DNA from: Clostridiales bacterium
GTDB taxonomy: Bacteria > Bacillota > Clostridia > Oscillospirales > Oscillospiraceae
Direction: 5' to 3'
Assembly (NCBI GenBank): GCA_022764045.1
Contig: JALERU010000014.1
Location: 1 to 64,000, forward strand
DNA: 64,000 bases
Positions 1 through 7,631 of this stretch are shown here, piece by piece (the stretch's first letter is position 1; each line of letters opens with the position of its first letter). A program made the translations under genes and the position numbers. The notes below the pieces were generated by a model. That model searched no databases and was not told the DNA's origin. It saw only the letters and a program-made list of their open reading frames with translations.

Positions 1-2
1 CC

Positions 3-173
3 CGCTGTATACAGGCATACCGTACTGATCTGGCCTTTTACACCAACGGGCAGAGCGTATGCCTTACAGAGCTAAAAGGGTATCAGGCCGCTGTCGGCCA
101 GCCGGTCATCCAGCCCCGCCGTCCAAACAGCCGCCTGGACAGGGTGCGCCATATGTTTCAGAAGGTAATGTAA
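3..173 (+). pseudogene. C-terminal fragment of an unidentified, probably mobile-element protein (cut by window edge)
   Basis: An open frame enters from the left edge and stops at TAA 171-173, giving 56 residues rich in Arg, Gln and Pro. I recognise no domain. It is followed by a GC-rich hairpin and a broken sigma-factor-like gene, an arrangement I associate with clostridial conjugative elements, so it may be the tail of an element gene. It could also be the end of an intact gene whose body lies outside the window. Confidence 0.35.
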
Positions 174-248
174 CGTCTTGCGCAATACAAGCGTTCATTG
201 CTGGCTATTGCGAAGTTTGTCGGATAAATAGCAAACCCAGCCGAGCCA

Positions 249-280
249 GCGGGCGGCGGCGCATACGCGCCGCCGCCCGC
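249..280. terminator. Perfect 14-bp GC hairpin, likely terminator
   Basis: GCGGGCGGCGGCGC (249-262) pairs perfectly with 267-280 around an ATAC loop and is followed by CTTTGCT. It separates the fragment ending at 173 from the broken gene at 361. Hairpins of this type often sit between operons of conjugative elements. The T tract is weak. Confidence 0.5.
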
Positions 281-360
281 CTTTGCTGGTAGGCAATCAA
301 GGGGCGACAGCAAGGAGTGCTGCCGCCCTGCACTATTATTCAGAGAGGGGGAATTTCCAT

Positions 361-508
361 GAACGACCAGAAAGCCTACCAAGAGTATATCCAGCGCAGA
401 TACAACGCCTTTTGCAAGGCTGTTATCCGCTATGCCTGGCAGCGTCCGTCCGTGCCGGAATTATGTAGAGCTCCACATAATTCTGTTGCATTTCCCTGCC
501 TTTTATGA
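361..508 (+). pseudogene. Truncated sigma-factor-like/HTH gene of a conjugative element
   Basis: GAGAGGGGG precedes the ATG at 361. The first roughly 30 residues (MNDQKAYQEYIQRRYNAFCK, then AVIRYAW) resemble the start of the short sigma-70-like proteins of Tn916-like and CTn elements, which normally run to about 130-150 residues. Here the similarity ends near residue 32 and the frame stops at 508 after an unrelated tail. I read this as a gene cut by deletion or element loss. The family assignment is from memory of the N-terminal pattern and is tentative. Confidence 0.4.
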
Positions 509-915
509 TACTATTTTGATACTAAGAAAATTAACAGCCGAAAATAACAGGTAAAATATTAACAATTTTGCGAATATTTTGCTTGCGAAAACACACCAGA
601 TGTAACTTCATATACTTGAATTTGTCGAATGGGAATAAACCTTTTTTAGAAGTTGTCCATATGCAAAGGGCCCGTTGAAAAATAGGCAAAGTTAAAAGCG
701 GTCTGGCTGGCAGAAGGAATGCCGGTCAGACCGCTTTTTTAGGCTTGTTTTCCACTAAAAGCAGAAACCGCAAAACCTGCAAGCACACTGTGACCGGCTG
801 GGATATGGGATATGTCTCATATGCTTGGAACTTTACATAAGTGAGACATAAAGTGCGATATATTTACTAAATGTTGAAATTAGCGAGATGAAACCAAGGA
901 ATTAAGATTCCATCC
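509..915. other. AT-rich intergenic stretch without genes
   Basis: No coding frame with a ribosome binding site is visible. It is clearly more AT-rich than its surroundings. It holds a terminator-like hairpin (697-740), a 9-bp inverted repeat TATGTCTCA/TGAGACATA (811-819 and 842-850), and the left arm (850-859) of an inverted repeat whose partner (956-965) lies beyond the promoter at 916-944. Confidence 0.6.
697..740. terminator. Rho-independent terminator in the left intergenic region
   Basis: AGCGGTCTGGCTGGC (697-711) pairs with GCCGGTCAGACCGCT (721-735) with two mismatches, followed by TTTTT at 736-740 on the plus strand. It is preceded by AAAA on the other side, so it could act in both directions. 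It isolates the downstream operon from the element remnant. Confidence 0.75.
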
Positions 916-944
916 TTGACGATAAATAGGGATTATTGTATACT
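916..944 (+). promoter_or_regulatory. Sigma-A promoter of the aminotransferase operon
   Basis: TTGACG (916-921) and TATACT (939-944) are separated by exactly 17 bp. A start near 951 gives a leader of about 125 nt before the GTG at 1077. The promoter is bracketed by a 10-bp inverted repeat (850-859 and 956-965). Confidence 0.75.
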
Positions 945-1076
945 AAATGAATTCCATCGCACTTTTTACTGGCTTAATGGGATAATTTACCGATAAACTT
1001 TACAAGGTGAACTAAAGTTTTGCATTAAGAAAGTAAAATAGATCAATATGTAGATTAAGATAGGAGTTGTTTTTCT

Positions 1077-2405
1077 GTGACCACAGAGCGTTGCTTGGAG
1101 CTGGTGGCGCGGGACGAGAAGGTCATTGCGCCCTGCCAGCATTTGTCTTATTTTCCCTTGGCCGTGGCAAAGGCGGAAGGAAGTCTCATCACCGATGAGG
1201 ATGGAAATGAGTTCATTGATTTCCTGACCAGTGCTTCCTCCCTGAATCTGGGGAGCTCAAACCCTATGATTACCAAAGCCATTCAGGATCAGTTGGCCCA
1301 GTTTACCCAGTATACCCAGGCTTATTGCTATAACCGCAAGAGCATTGAGTATGCCGAGCGGCTGGTCTCCGTGTATCCCGGCCATGTTCCCGCCAAGGTT
1401 TGCTTCGGCAACTGTGGCTCCGACGCCAACGACGCTGCCGTTAAATTTTCCCGTGCCTATACAGGCCGGCAGAAGATCATCACCTTCTTGAATGGATATC
1501 ACGGCAACACCTACGGCTCCTCCTCCCTGACCACCTGCAGCGCCAAGATGCACGAAAAGATGGGTCCCTTCCTGCCGGAGGTGTATAGCTTCCCCTTCTT
1601 CGGCATTGACCAGGAGGATGAAGTGGTGGAGCGGGAGTGTCTGCGGCAGATGGAGACGGCCTTTGCCTCCTATCTGCCCGCCAACGAGGTGGCGGCCATT
1701 ATCATCGAGCCCGTCCAGGGGGACGGCGGCCTGCTGCCGGCCCACCCCATTTTCATGAAAAAACTCTATGAGATGTGCCGGTCCAACGGTATCCTCTTCA
1801 TTGCCGAGGAGGTTCAGCAGGGCTTCTTCCGGGCGGGAAAGTGGTTCTCCATTGAAAACTACGACATCATCCCTGACGGGATCATCATGGGAAAATCTGT
1901 GGGCGCCAGCCTGACTTTGGGCGCTTTTATGGCGAAAACGGAAATTATGGACTGCCTGCCTGCCCCGGCCCACCTGTTTACCCTGGGCGGCAACTCCATC
2001 GCCTGCGCTGCGGGTATCGCTGCCTTTGACTATTATCAGACCGAGGAATTCCAGGGCCTGCTGAAGAGCAACATTGCCCTGCTGGAAAAGCTGGCGGCGG
2101 AGCTGAAAGACAAGCACCCTGCCATCGTTGCCTTTACCCGGAACCTGGGCTTCTCCATGGGCATCGGGATTCAAAAGCCGGATGGAACACCCGATCATGA
2201 CGGTGTGTTTAAGATCCTCTTCCGCTGCTATGAGACGGGCTTGATTGTCATTTCCGTGGCGGGGAATATCCTGCGGATTCAGCCGCCTCTGAACATTGAG
2301 CCCGAACTGCTGGAGAAGGGCTTCCAGATCATTGATAATGCTATGAATGACTTTGAAGCGGGACGGATTGGCGACGATGTTCTGCGCTTTAAGGCGGGCT
2401 GGTAA
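1077..2405 (+). CDS. Class III PLP-dependent aminotransferase
   Basis: The 442-residue protein has the fold-type I class III (omega-aminotransferase/GABA transaminase) pattern: GNCGSDANDAAVK near 111-123, IIEPVQGDGG near 210-218, and the PLP lysine K273 in MGKSVGAS. It would transfer an amino group between an amine or amino acid and a 2-oxo acid. Odd point: the usually invariant Asp of the DEVQxG motif, which contacts the PLP ring nitrogen, is Glu (FIAEEVQQGF, 241-250), and the following GRTG is FRAG. The GTG start follows TAGGAGTTG. The next gene starts 12 bp on, so they form one operon with a D-threonine aldolase-like enzyme and a transporter. The substrate cannot be read from the sequence. 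Confidence 0.88.
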   Translation: MTTERCLELVARDEKVIAPCQHLSYFPLAVAKAEGSLITDEDGNEFIDFLTSASSLNLGSSNPMITKAIQDQLAQFTQYTQAYCYNRKSIEYAERLVSVYPGHVPAKVCFGNCGSDANDAAVKFSRAYTGRQKIITFLNGYHGNTYGSSSLTTCSAKMHEKMGPFLPEVYSFPFFGIDQEDEVVERECLRQMETAFASYLPANEVAAIIIEPVQGDGGLLPAHPIFMKKLYEMCRSNGILFIAEEVQQGFFRAGKWFSIENYDIIPDGIIMGKSVGASLTLGAFMAKTEIMDCLPAPAHLFTLGGNSIACAAGIAAFDYYQTEEFQGLLKSNIALLEKLAAELKDKHPAIVAFTRNLGFSMGIGIQKPDGTPDHDGVFKILFRCYETGLIVISVAGNILRIQPPLNIEPELLEKGFQIIDNAMNDFEAGRIGDDVLRFKAGW

Positions 2406-2417
2406 GGACAGGCTGTT

Positions 2418-3500
2418 ATGGATGAGAGAACAGCACCGGGGAAGGTGCGAGAAATCCAAACCCCTGCCCTGCTGGTAGAAAAATCCCTGCTGGAAGAAAA
2501 TCTGCAGGTGATGGACCGGCTTTTGGCGGACTCCCCCATGGCCTTGTATCCCCATTACAAGTCTCACAAGTGCCCGCAAATTGCGCGGATGCAGCTGGCC
2601 CGGGGCGCGGCGGGAATCACTTGCGCCAAGCTTTCCGAGGCGGAGGACCTGGCTGCGGCAGGAATTGAAACCATTGTCATTGCCAACCAGATTGTGCAGA
2701 GAGAAAAACTTTCCCGTCTGGCAGAGTTGGCCCAAAGATGCCGTGTCACGGTTTGCGTTGATTGTCCGGAGCATATTCTGATGCTGGAGCAGGCCATGGA
2801 AAAGAGAGACGCGGTGATCCAAGTTTTGGTGGAATATGACGTGGGGATGGGACGCTGCGGCGTGGACAGGCCGGAAGACTTTTTGGCTCTGGCCCAGTTG
2901 ACGGACCGGCAGCCCCACCTGCGGTTTGAAGGAATCCAGGCCTATGCCGGCCAGCTCTCCCATGAGGTTGAGGGAGCGAACCGACGGCGGGAGCTTTTGG
3001 CCATTGAAGAAACTGTCCGTCAGCTGAAATCCTTCGTAGAAAGCTGCGGTTTGCCTGTGCATCAGGTGTGCGGCGGCAGCACCGGCACCGCTGGGGACAA
3101 GCCAGCGGACACAGCCTATACCCAGTTGCAGGCGGGGAGCTATCTGTTTCTGGACGCCACCTATCAAGCACTGGGGCTTAGTTTCCGGCCGGCTCTGTTT
3201 CTGCTGATGACCGTTCTCTCAGTGAAGGACGATCATGTGGTTTTAGATGGCGGAGTGAAATCCCTGTCCATGGACCAGCAGCCGCCCAGCTTCCCCGATT
3301 TTCCAGGCGTCAGGGTTGAGCTGCATGAGGAGCACACACTGCTTTCCGTCCCGAAGGGCTGTTTGAACCTGAGGGACCAGGTGCGGTGCATCCCAGGCCA
3401 TTGCTGCACCACCGTAAACCTGCACGACCAGCTTTACTTGGTGGATGGTGAAACTGTGCTGGACCTTTGGAAGGTAACCAGCCGGGGCAAAGCCCAATAA
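2418..3500 (+). CDS. D-threonine aldolase / D-serine dehydratase-like PLP enzyme (DSD1 family)
   Basis: The 360-residue protein has an alanine-racemase-type TIM barrel with the PLP lysine K48 in PHYKSHKCP, followed by a C-terminal beta domain holding PGHCCTTVNLHD. H328 and C330 match the metal (zinc) ligands of eukaryotic D-serine dehydratase and D-threonine aldolase. Family members cleave D-beta-hydroxy amino acids to glycine plus aldehyde, or dehydrate D-serine or 3-hydroxyaspartate. It lies 12 bp after the aminotransferase and 69 bp before a transporter, which suggests uptake and breakdown of a hydroxylated amino acid. Which of the two activities it has cannot be decided here. Confidence 0.85.
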   Translation: MDERTAPGKVREIQTPALLVEKSLLEENLQVMDRLLADSPMALYPHYKSHKCPQIARMQLARGAAGITCAKLSEAEDLAAAGIETIVIANQIVQREKLSRLAELAQRCRVTVCVDCPEHILMLEQAMEKRDAVIQVLVEYDVGMGRCGVDRPEDFLALAQLTDRQPHLRFEGIQAYAGQLSHEVEGANRRRELLAIEETVRQLKSFVESCGLPVHQVCGGSTGTAGDKPADTAYTQLQAGSYLFLDATYQALGLSFRPALFLLMTVLSVKDDHVVLDGGVKSLSMDQQPPSFPDFPGVRVELHEEHTLLSVPKGCLNLRDQVRCIPGHCCTTVNLHDQLYLVDGETVLDLWKVTSRGKAQ

Positions 3501-3569
3501 AGGCTTGAAGTCCAGTGGAGCCCATGGGTGTCCACTGAATTTTAAGAGAAAGCATAAAGGAGAGAGCGT

Positions 3570-4667
3570 ATGAAAACAAAGAAGAAATGGACAAGGCTGC
3601 TGATCCCTGGTCTGATTTTCCAGTCGGTGATGATCGGCGGCGGCTATGGTACCGGCGCGGAGATCGCCCAGTACTTTGGTGCCAACGGCATGGTCGGCGG
3701 ATTGCTGGCCGCTCTGGTCACCCTGATTATCTGGGCGCTGCTGTGCGCGGTGACCTTTGAGTTTTCCCGGGTCTTTAAGACCTTTGACTATGGCTCCATG
3801 ATGCGTCAACTGCTGGGCAAGGCAGGGATTTTGTATGACGTCTGCTACTACATTATGATGCTCATCGTGCTGGGCGTGGTGAATGCCACGGCAGGCAGCA
3901 TGATCAGCAGCCTGACCGGGCTGAGTCCTTGGGTCGGTGTGATTATTCTGTCTGTGGGCACCATCCTGCTGGTCCTGCGGGGCACGGAGGCGGTGGAGAA
4001 GGTGCTGTCCTTCTGGTCCTATGTGCTCTATGCTGTGTACATCATTTTCCTGATCGCCGTCTTTGTGAAGTTCGGCGGTAACATCGGGGCGGAATTTGCC
4101 AAGGGTGAAGTGGGCGACGGCTGGCTGTCCAACGGCTTGACCTACGCTTTCTACAACCTGGTGGTGGTTCCCCTGGTTCTGTATACGGTCCGCGACGCGG
4201 ATTCCCGGAAGGAAGCAGTGGCCTCCGGCCTCATCGCCGGTATCGTCGGCATCATCCCCGGTATCCTGCTGTTGCTGGTGATGGGCTGCAACATGGCCAC
4301 CGTGGTGGCGGCTGAGACCCCTGTTACCGTCATCTTTGAGATGCTGAACATGAAGTGGCTCTATGTCCTCTTTGAGATCGTCCTCTTCGGCACCCTGATC
4401 GAAACCGGCACCGGCTTTATCAAGGCCGTGGATGACCGGATCGAGGTCGCTGTGGCCCGGCGCACCAAGGGAGATCTTCCCAGCTGGCTGCGGCCCCTGA
4501 TCGTGGTGGCTATGACGGTGATCGGCGTCTGTGTGTCTACCTTCGGCCTGACCAGCCTGATTTCCAAGGGTTATGGCACAGCCTGCTGGGGCTTCCTCAT
4601 CCTCTTCGCCCTGCCCATGCTGACCATTGGCATCTACAAGATCCACAAGCACAGCAAGACCGTTTGA
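3570..4667 (+). CDS. YkvI-type membrane transporter (APC superfamily)
   Basis: The 365-residue integral membrane protein has about 10 hydrophobic segments. The first contains IGGGYGTGAEIAQYF, with the glycine-rich broken helix of APC/LeuT-fold transporters, and the whole resembles the YkvI family of uncharacterised carriers. The ATG follows AAAGGAGAG. As the last gene of the operon before the terminator at 4689-4727, it probably imports or exports the substrate or product of the two PLP enzymes. That link is inferred from position only. Confidence 0.8.
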   Translation: MKTKKKWTRLLIPGLIFQSVMIGGGYGTGAEIAQYFGANGMVGGLLAALVTLIIWALLCAVTFEFSRVFKTFDYGSMMRQLLGKAGILYDVCYYIMMLIVLGVVNATAGSMISSLTGLSPWVGVIILSVGTILLVLRGTEAVEKVLSFWSYVLYAVYIIFLIAVFVKFGGNIGAEFAKGEVGDGWLSNGLTYAFYNLVVVPLVLYTVRDADSRKEAVASGLIAGIVGIIPGILLLLVMGCNMATVVAAETPVTVIFEMLNMKWLYVLFEIVLFGTLIETGTGFIKAVDDRIEVAVARRTKGDLPSWLRPLIVVAMTVIGVCVSTFGLTSLISKGYGTACWGFLILFALPMLTIGIYKIHKHSKTV

Positions 4668-4688
4668 AATCGTATTTTTACTGGTCAG

Positions 4689-4727
4689 AAAGGCTCCCCC
4701 AACGTGATTGCATTGGGGGAGCCTTTT
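4689..4727. terminator. Bidirectional terminator between the PLP operon and thiC
   Basis: AAAGGCTCCCCCAA (4689-4702) pairs with TTGGGGGAGCCTTT (4713-4726), with T runs on both strands. It serves the plus-strand operon and the convergent thiC. Confidence 0.88.
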
Positions 4728-4754
4728 GTCAAGGGAGAGTGGACAGCGCAGAGG

Positions 4755-6068
4755 TTATCGTTCCGTGCAGAACTCCACTTTTTTGCCTTCTAAAATCATA
4801 TTGGTGGTGCGGACAGCGCACATCTTTCCGCACATGGAGCAGGTATGACGGTCAGAGGGCGGGGTGCTTTCGAAATATGCCCTGGCCTTGTCGGGGTCTA
4901 CGGCGATTTGGAACATCTCGTCCCAATCCACCTTGTGCCGGGCCTCGGCCATTTTGTTGTCCAGGTCGCGGGCGTGGGGAACGCCCTTGGCGATGTCCGC
5001 AGCGTGGGCGGCAATGCGGGAGGCGATGATGCCCTCCTTGACGTCGGCGGCGTCTGGCAGACGGAGGTGCTCTGCCGGCGTGACGTAACACAGGAAGTCG
5101 GCGCCGCTGGCGGCGGCAATGGCTCCGCCGATGGCCGAGGTAATGTGGTCATAGCCGGGGAAAATATCGGTCACCAGAGGGCCGAGAACATAGAAGGGCG
5201 CCTCATGGCACAGGCGCTTTTCCAGGCGCATGTTGGCGGCGATCTCGTTCATGGCCATGTGGCCGGGACCCTCGATCATCACCTGGACATCCTTGTCCCA
5301 AGCCCGCTGGGCCAGAGCACCCAGCTCGATGAGTTCGCAGATCTGGCCAGCGTCGGTGCTGTCGTCAATGCAGCCGGGGCGGAGGGCGTCACCCAAGCTG
5401 ATGGTCACATCGTATTCCCGCAAGGTCTCTAACACCTGGTCATAGTACTCATAGAAAGGATTTTCATTGCCGGTCATTTCCATCCAGGCAAAGAGAAGGG
5501 AGCCGCCCCGTGAGACGATGTTCATCTTGCGTTTATCCCGCTTAAAAGCCTCCACAGACCGGCGGTTGATGCCGGCGTGGATGGTCATAAAGTCTACCCC
5601 TTCCTCCGCGTGGGCACGGACCACCTTGAGGAAATCCTGGGCGGTGATTTCCAGCAGGTCCTTTTCCAGATAGCCGATGGCGTCGTACATGGGAACGGTG
5701 CCAACCATGGCCGGGGACATGTCAATGAGCTGCCGGCGGAAGGTATTGGTTTTGCCATAGTTGGAGAGATCCATGATGGCCTCGGCGCCGAAGCGCAGGG
5801 CCATGCGGACCTTGTCCAGCTCCACCTCATAGTTGTTGGCATCCCCCGAGATCCCCAGGTTGACATTGATTTTGGTCCGCAGCCCCTTCCCGATGCCTTC
5901 GGCACAGAGGGATTTGTGATGGATGTTGGCGGGAATGGCAATTTGGCCCAGAGCCACCAACTCACGAATCTTTTCCGGCTCGGTATACTCTTTTTCTGCC
6001 ACAGTTTTCATTTCCGGGGTGATCATTCCCTTTTTGGCGGCTTCCATCTGAGTAGCATAGTCTCTCAT
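4755..6068 (-). CDS. thiC: Phosphomethylpyrimidine synthase ThiC
   Basis: The 437-residue radical-SAM enzyme rearranges 5-aminoimidazole ribotide to hydroxymethylpyrimidine phosphate for thiamine synthesis. Typical motifs are [24 protein letters not shown] and [17 protein letters not shown]. The C-terminal cluster motif is CSMCGKMC (C410, C413, C417), one residue shorter than the CX2CX4C of the E. coli/Bacillus type, and the protein lacks their long N-terminal domain. The ATG at 6068 follows AAAGGACGTGGAG. An upstream in-frame codon at 6146 would add 26 residues but lies inside the riboswitch leader. It stands alone, controlled by the TPP riboswitch at 6152-6300. Confidence 0.96.
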   Translation of the reverse strand: MRDYATQMEAAKKGMITPEMKTVAEKEYTEPEKIRELVALGQIAIPANIHHKSLCAEGIGKGLRTKINVNLGISGDANNYEVELDKVRMALRFGAEAIMDLSNYGKTNTFRRQLIDMSPAMVGTVPMYDAIGYLEKDLLEITAQDFLKVVRAHAEEGVDFMTIHAGINRRSVEAFKRDKRKMNIVSRGGSLLFAWMEMTGNENPFYEYYDQVLETLREYDVTISLGDALRPGCIDDSTDAGQICELIELGALAQRAWDKDVQVMIEGPGHMAMNEIAANMRLEKRLCHEAPFYVLGPLVTDIFPGYDHITSAIGGAIAAASGADFLCYVTPAEHLRLPDAADVKEGIIASRIAAHAADIAKGVPHARDLDNKMAEARHKVDWDEMFQIAVDPDKARAYFESTPPSDRHTCSMCGKMCAVRTTNMILEGKKVEFCTER

Positions 6069-6151
6069 GCTCCACGTCCTTTCTTGTTCTGAAAAATAGT
6101 GGTGGGCTATCTTTAACAATGTGGTCCGGGGATGAACCACGAACAAACAAT

Positions 6152-6187
6152 AACGGCTGCCTGCTCGAATAACGAACAGACAGCCGT
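6152..6187 (-). terminator. Expression-platform terminator of the thiC riboswitch
   Basis: On the minus strand ACGGCTGTCTGTTCG pairs with CGAGCAGGCAGCCGT (15 positions, one G-T and one mismatch) around TTATTC-like bases, followed by TATTGTTTGTT. It lies between the aptamer and the thiC ribosome binding site, consistent with TPP-induced termination. Confidence 0.75.
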
Positions 6188-6204
6188 TTATGGTTCCATA
6201 AACA

Positions 6205-6300
6205 AATTCCCTCCGTCGGCATTATCCGAATCAGGTGCGTGGCCTTTGCCACAGGGTCGAAACCGTTGTTTCCTCTCAGCCGCCGTTGCAGCTCCCCTAT
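6205..6300 (-). promoter_or_regulatory. TPP riboswitch aptamer
   Basis: Read on the minus strand from 6300 the sequence shows the THI-box landmarks in order: GGGGAGC, GGCTGAGAGG, an ACCCT block, ACCTGATTCGGATAATGCC and GGAGGGAA closing the outer stem. Thiamine pyrophosphate binding would repress thiC. The promoter at 6310-6338 places the RNA start only a few bases before the aptamer. Confidence 0.95.
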
Positions 6301-6309
6301 CTATTGATC

Positions 6310-6338
6310 AATCTAACACGGTAGAAGAGACATGTCAA
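6310..6338 (-). promoter_or_regulatory. thiC promoter
   Basis: On the minus strand TTGACA (6338-6333) and TAGATT (6315-6310) have a 17-bp spacer. The start site falls just before the TPP aptamer. Confidence 0.75.
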
Positions 6339-6458
6339 TAGAAAGTCTTTCAAAGAACAGGAAAAAATCTTGCATGATTCAAGGCGGAAGATGACCTTTC
6401 GTTTGGAATTCCAGGCAATCAGACCTGCCTGTTTGACCGAAAATCGTCGGAGAAAGAC

Positions 6459-6487
6459 TTGAAACCCGCCGGGATACACGGTACAAT
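6459..6487 (+). promoter_or_regulatory. Promoter of the rsmH-feo genes
   Basis: TTGAAA (6459-6464) and TACAAT (6482-6487) with a 17-bp spacer, about 30 bp before the ATG at 6518, which has AAAAAGGAG as ribosome binding site. Confidence 0.7.
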
Positions 6488-6517
6488 GGGACAGCGATAA
6501 AAAAGGAGCTGACCTCC

Positions 6518-7576
6518 ATGGAACAGGAACACAAGCGCCGGGTGCGCTATCAAGGCACACACCCCCGAAACTATCGGGAGAAATATAAAGAACTGAACCC
6601 GGAAAAGTACCAGCAGGACGTGGAAAAGATCATCCGGAGCGGAAAAACCCCGGCTGGGATGCATATTCCCATCTGCGTGGAGGAGATCCTGACGTTTTTG
6701 GATATTCAGCCGGGCCAAATTGGCCTGGACGCCACCCTGGGCTATGGAGGCCACAGCCGAAGGATGCTGGAAAAGCTCCAGGGTCAGGGTCACCTGTATG
6801 CCACAGATGTGGACCCCATCGAATCGGAAAAAACCAGGGCCCGGCTGGCCCAGGCGGGGTATGGACCGGAAATTCTGACCATCCGCTGCATGAACTTTGC
6901 CCGGCTGGACCAGGTGGCGCCGGGCGTGAAGTTCGATTTTGTGTTGGCTGACTTGGGGGTGTCCTCCATGCAGATCGACAACCCGGAACGGGGCTTCACC
7001 TTTAAGCAAGACGGCCCTCTGGACCTCCGCCTGGACCCCACCGCCGGTATCCCCGCCGCCCAGCGCCTGAAGGAGCTGAACCGGGAGGAGCTGGAAGCCA
7101 TGCTGGTGGAAAACGCAGACGAGCCCTATGCGCCCCAGATCGCTAAGGCCATCCGGCAGCGGCTGAGAAAAAGAAAGCCCATCGACACAACCCGTCAGTT
7201 GGCGGAGACAGTGGAGGAGGCACTGGACTTTCTTCCGGCCAAAGAGAAAAAAGAAGGGGTAAAGAAAGCCTGCCAGCGGACCTTCCAGGCTCTGCGCATT
7301 GATGTGAACAGTGAGTTTGAGGTGCTGTACAGTTTTTTGGAAAAGCTGCCCGGAGTCTTAAAGCCCGGCGGAAAGGTGGCGGTGCTCACCTTTCACTCGG
7401 GTGAGGACCGGCTGGTGAAAAAGTCGTTCCAGGCCCTGGCGCGCCAGGGGATCTATTCGGGCGTGGCGAAAGAGGTGATCCGCCCCTCGGCCCAGGAGTG
7501 CTTTCAGAATCCGCGGGCCCGGTCCACCAAGATGCGGTGGGCCATCCGTGGGGAGAAATCCCAGGACATAGAATGA
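6518..7576 (+). CDS. RsmH-type 16S rRNA methyltransferase, divergent paralog outside the dcw cluster
   Basis: The 352-residue protein matches RsmH/MraW, which methylates N4 of C1402 in 16S rRNA. Landmarks are HIPICVEEIL (49-58), DATLGYGGHS (71-80, SAM site), ADLGVSSMQID and FHSGEDRLVK (canonical FHSLEDR). About 40 extra basic, Tyr-rich residues precede the family start. The canonical gene sits before ftsL in the division cluster; this one sits before feoAB, so it is probably a second, specialised copy. The target could be C1402 or another RNA. Only 55 bp separate it from feoAB, so co-transcription is likely. Confidence 0.85.
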   Translation: MEQEHKRRVRYQGTHPRNYREKYKELNPEKYQQDVEKIIRSGKTPAGMHIPICVEEILTFLDIQPGQIGLDATLGYGGHSRRMLEKLQGQGHLYATDVDPIESEKTRARLAQAGYGPEILTIRCMNFARLDQVAPGVKFDFVLADLGVSSMQIDNPERGFTFKQDGPLDLRLDPTAGIPAAQRLKELNREELEAMLVENADEPYAPQIAKAIRQRLRKRKPIDTTRQLAETVEEALDFLPAKEKKEGVKKACQRTFQALRIDVNSEFEVLYSFLEKLPGVLKPGGKVAVLTFHSGEDRLVKKSFQALARQGIYSGVAKEVIRPSAQECFQNPRARSTKMRWAIRGEKSQDIE

Positions 7577-7631
7577 TGACAGGGCGGGCACAGTGTCCCC
7601 CAAGAGATTGATGCGGTAAAGGAAACAAACA

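Noticed and set aside
59-292. 77-codon frame at the left edge
   Set aside because: It overlaps the frame-3 fragment and runs through the perfect GC hairpin, which would be unusual for a real gene.
811-850. 9-bp inverted repeat TATGTCTCA/TGAGACATA as a transposon end or attachment site
   Set aside because: No matching sequence elsewhere in the window and no flanking duplication; it may be a regulator site but nothing supports more.
1257-3167. 636-codon open frame on the minus strand opposite the two PLP enzyme genes
   Set aside because: It has no family pattern, is rich in His, Gln and Gly as expected for the complement of GC-rich genes, crosses two well-supported genes and has no ribosome binding site.
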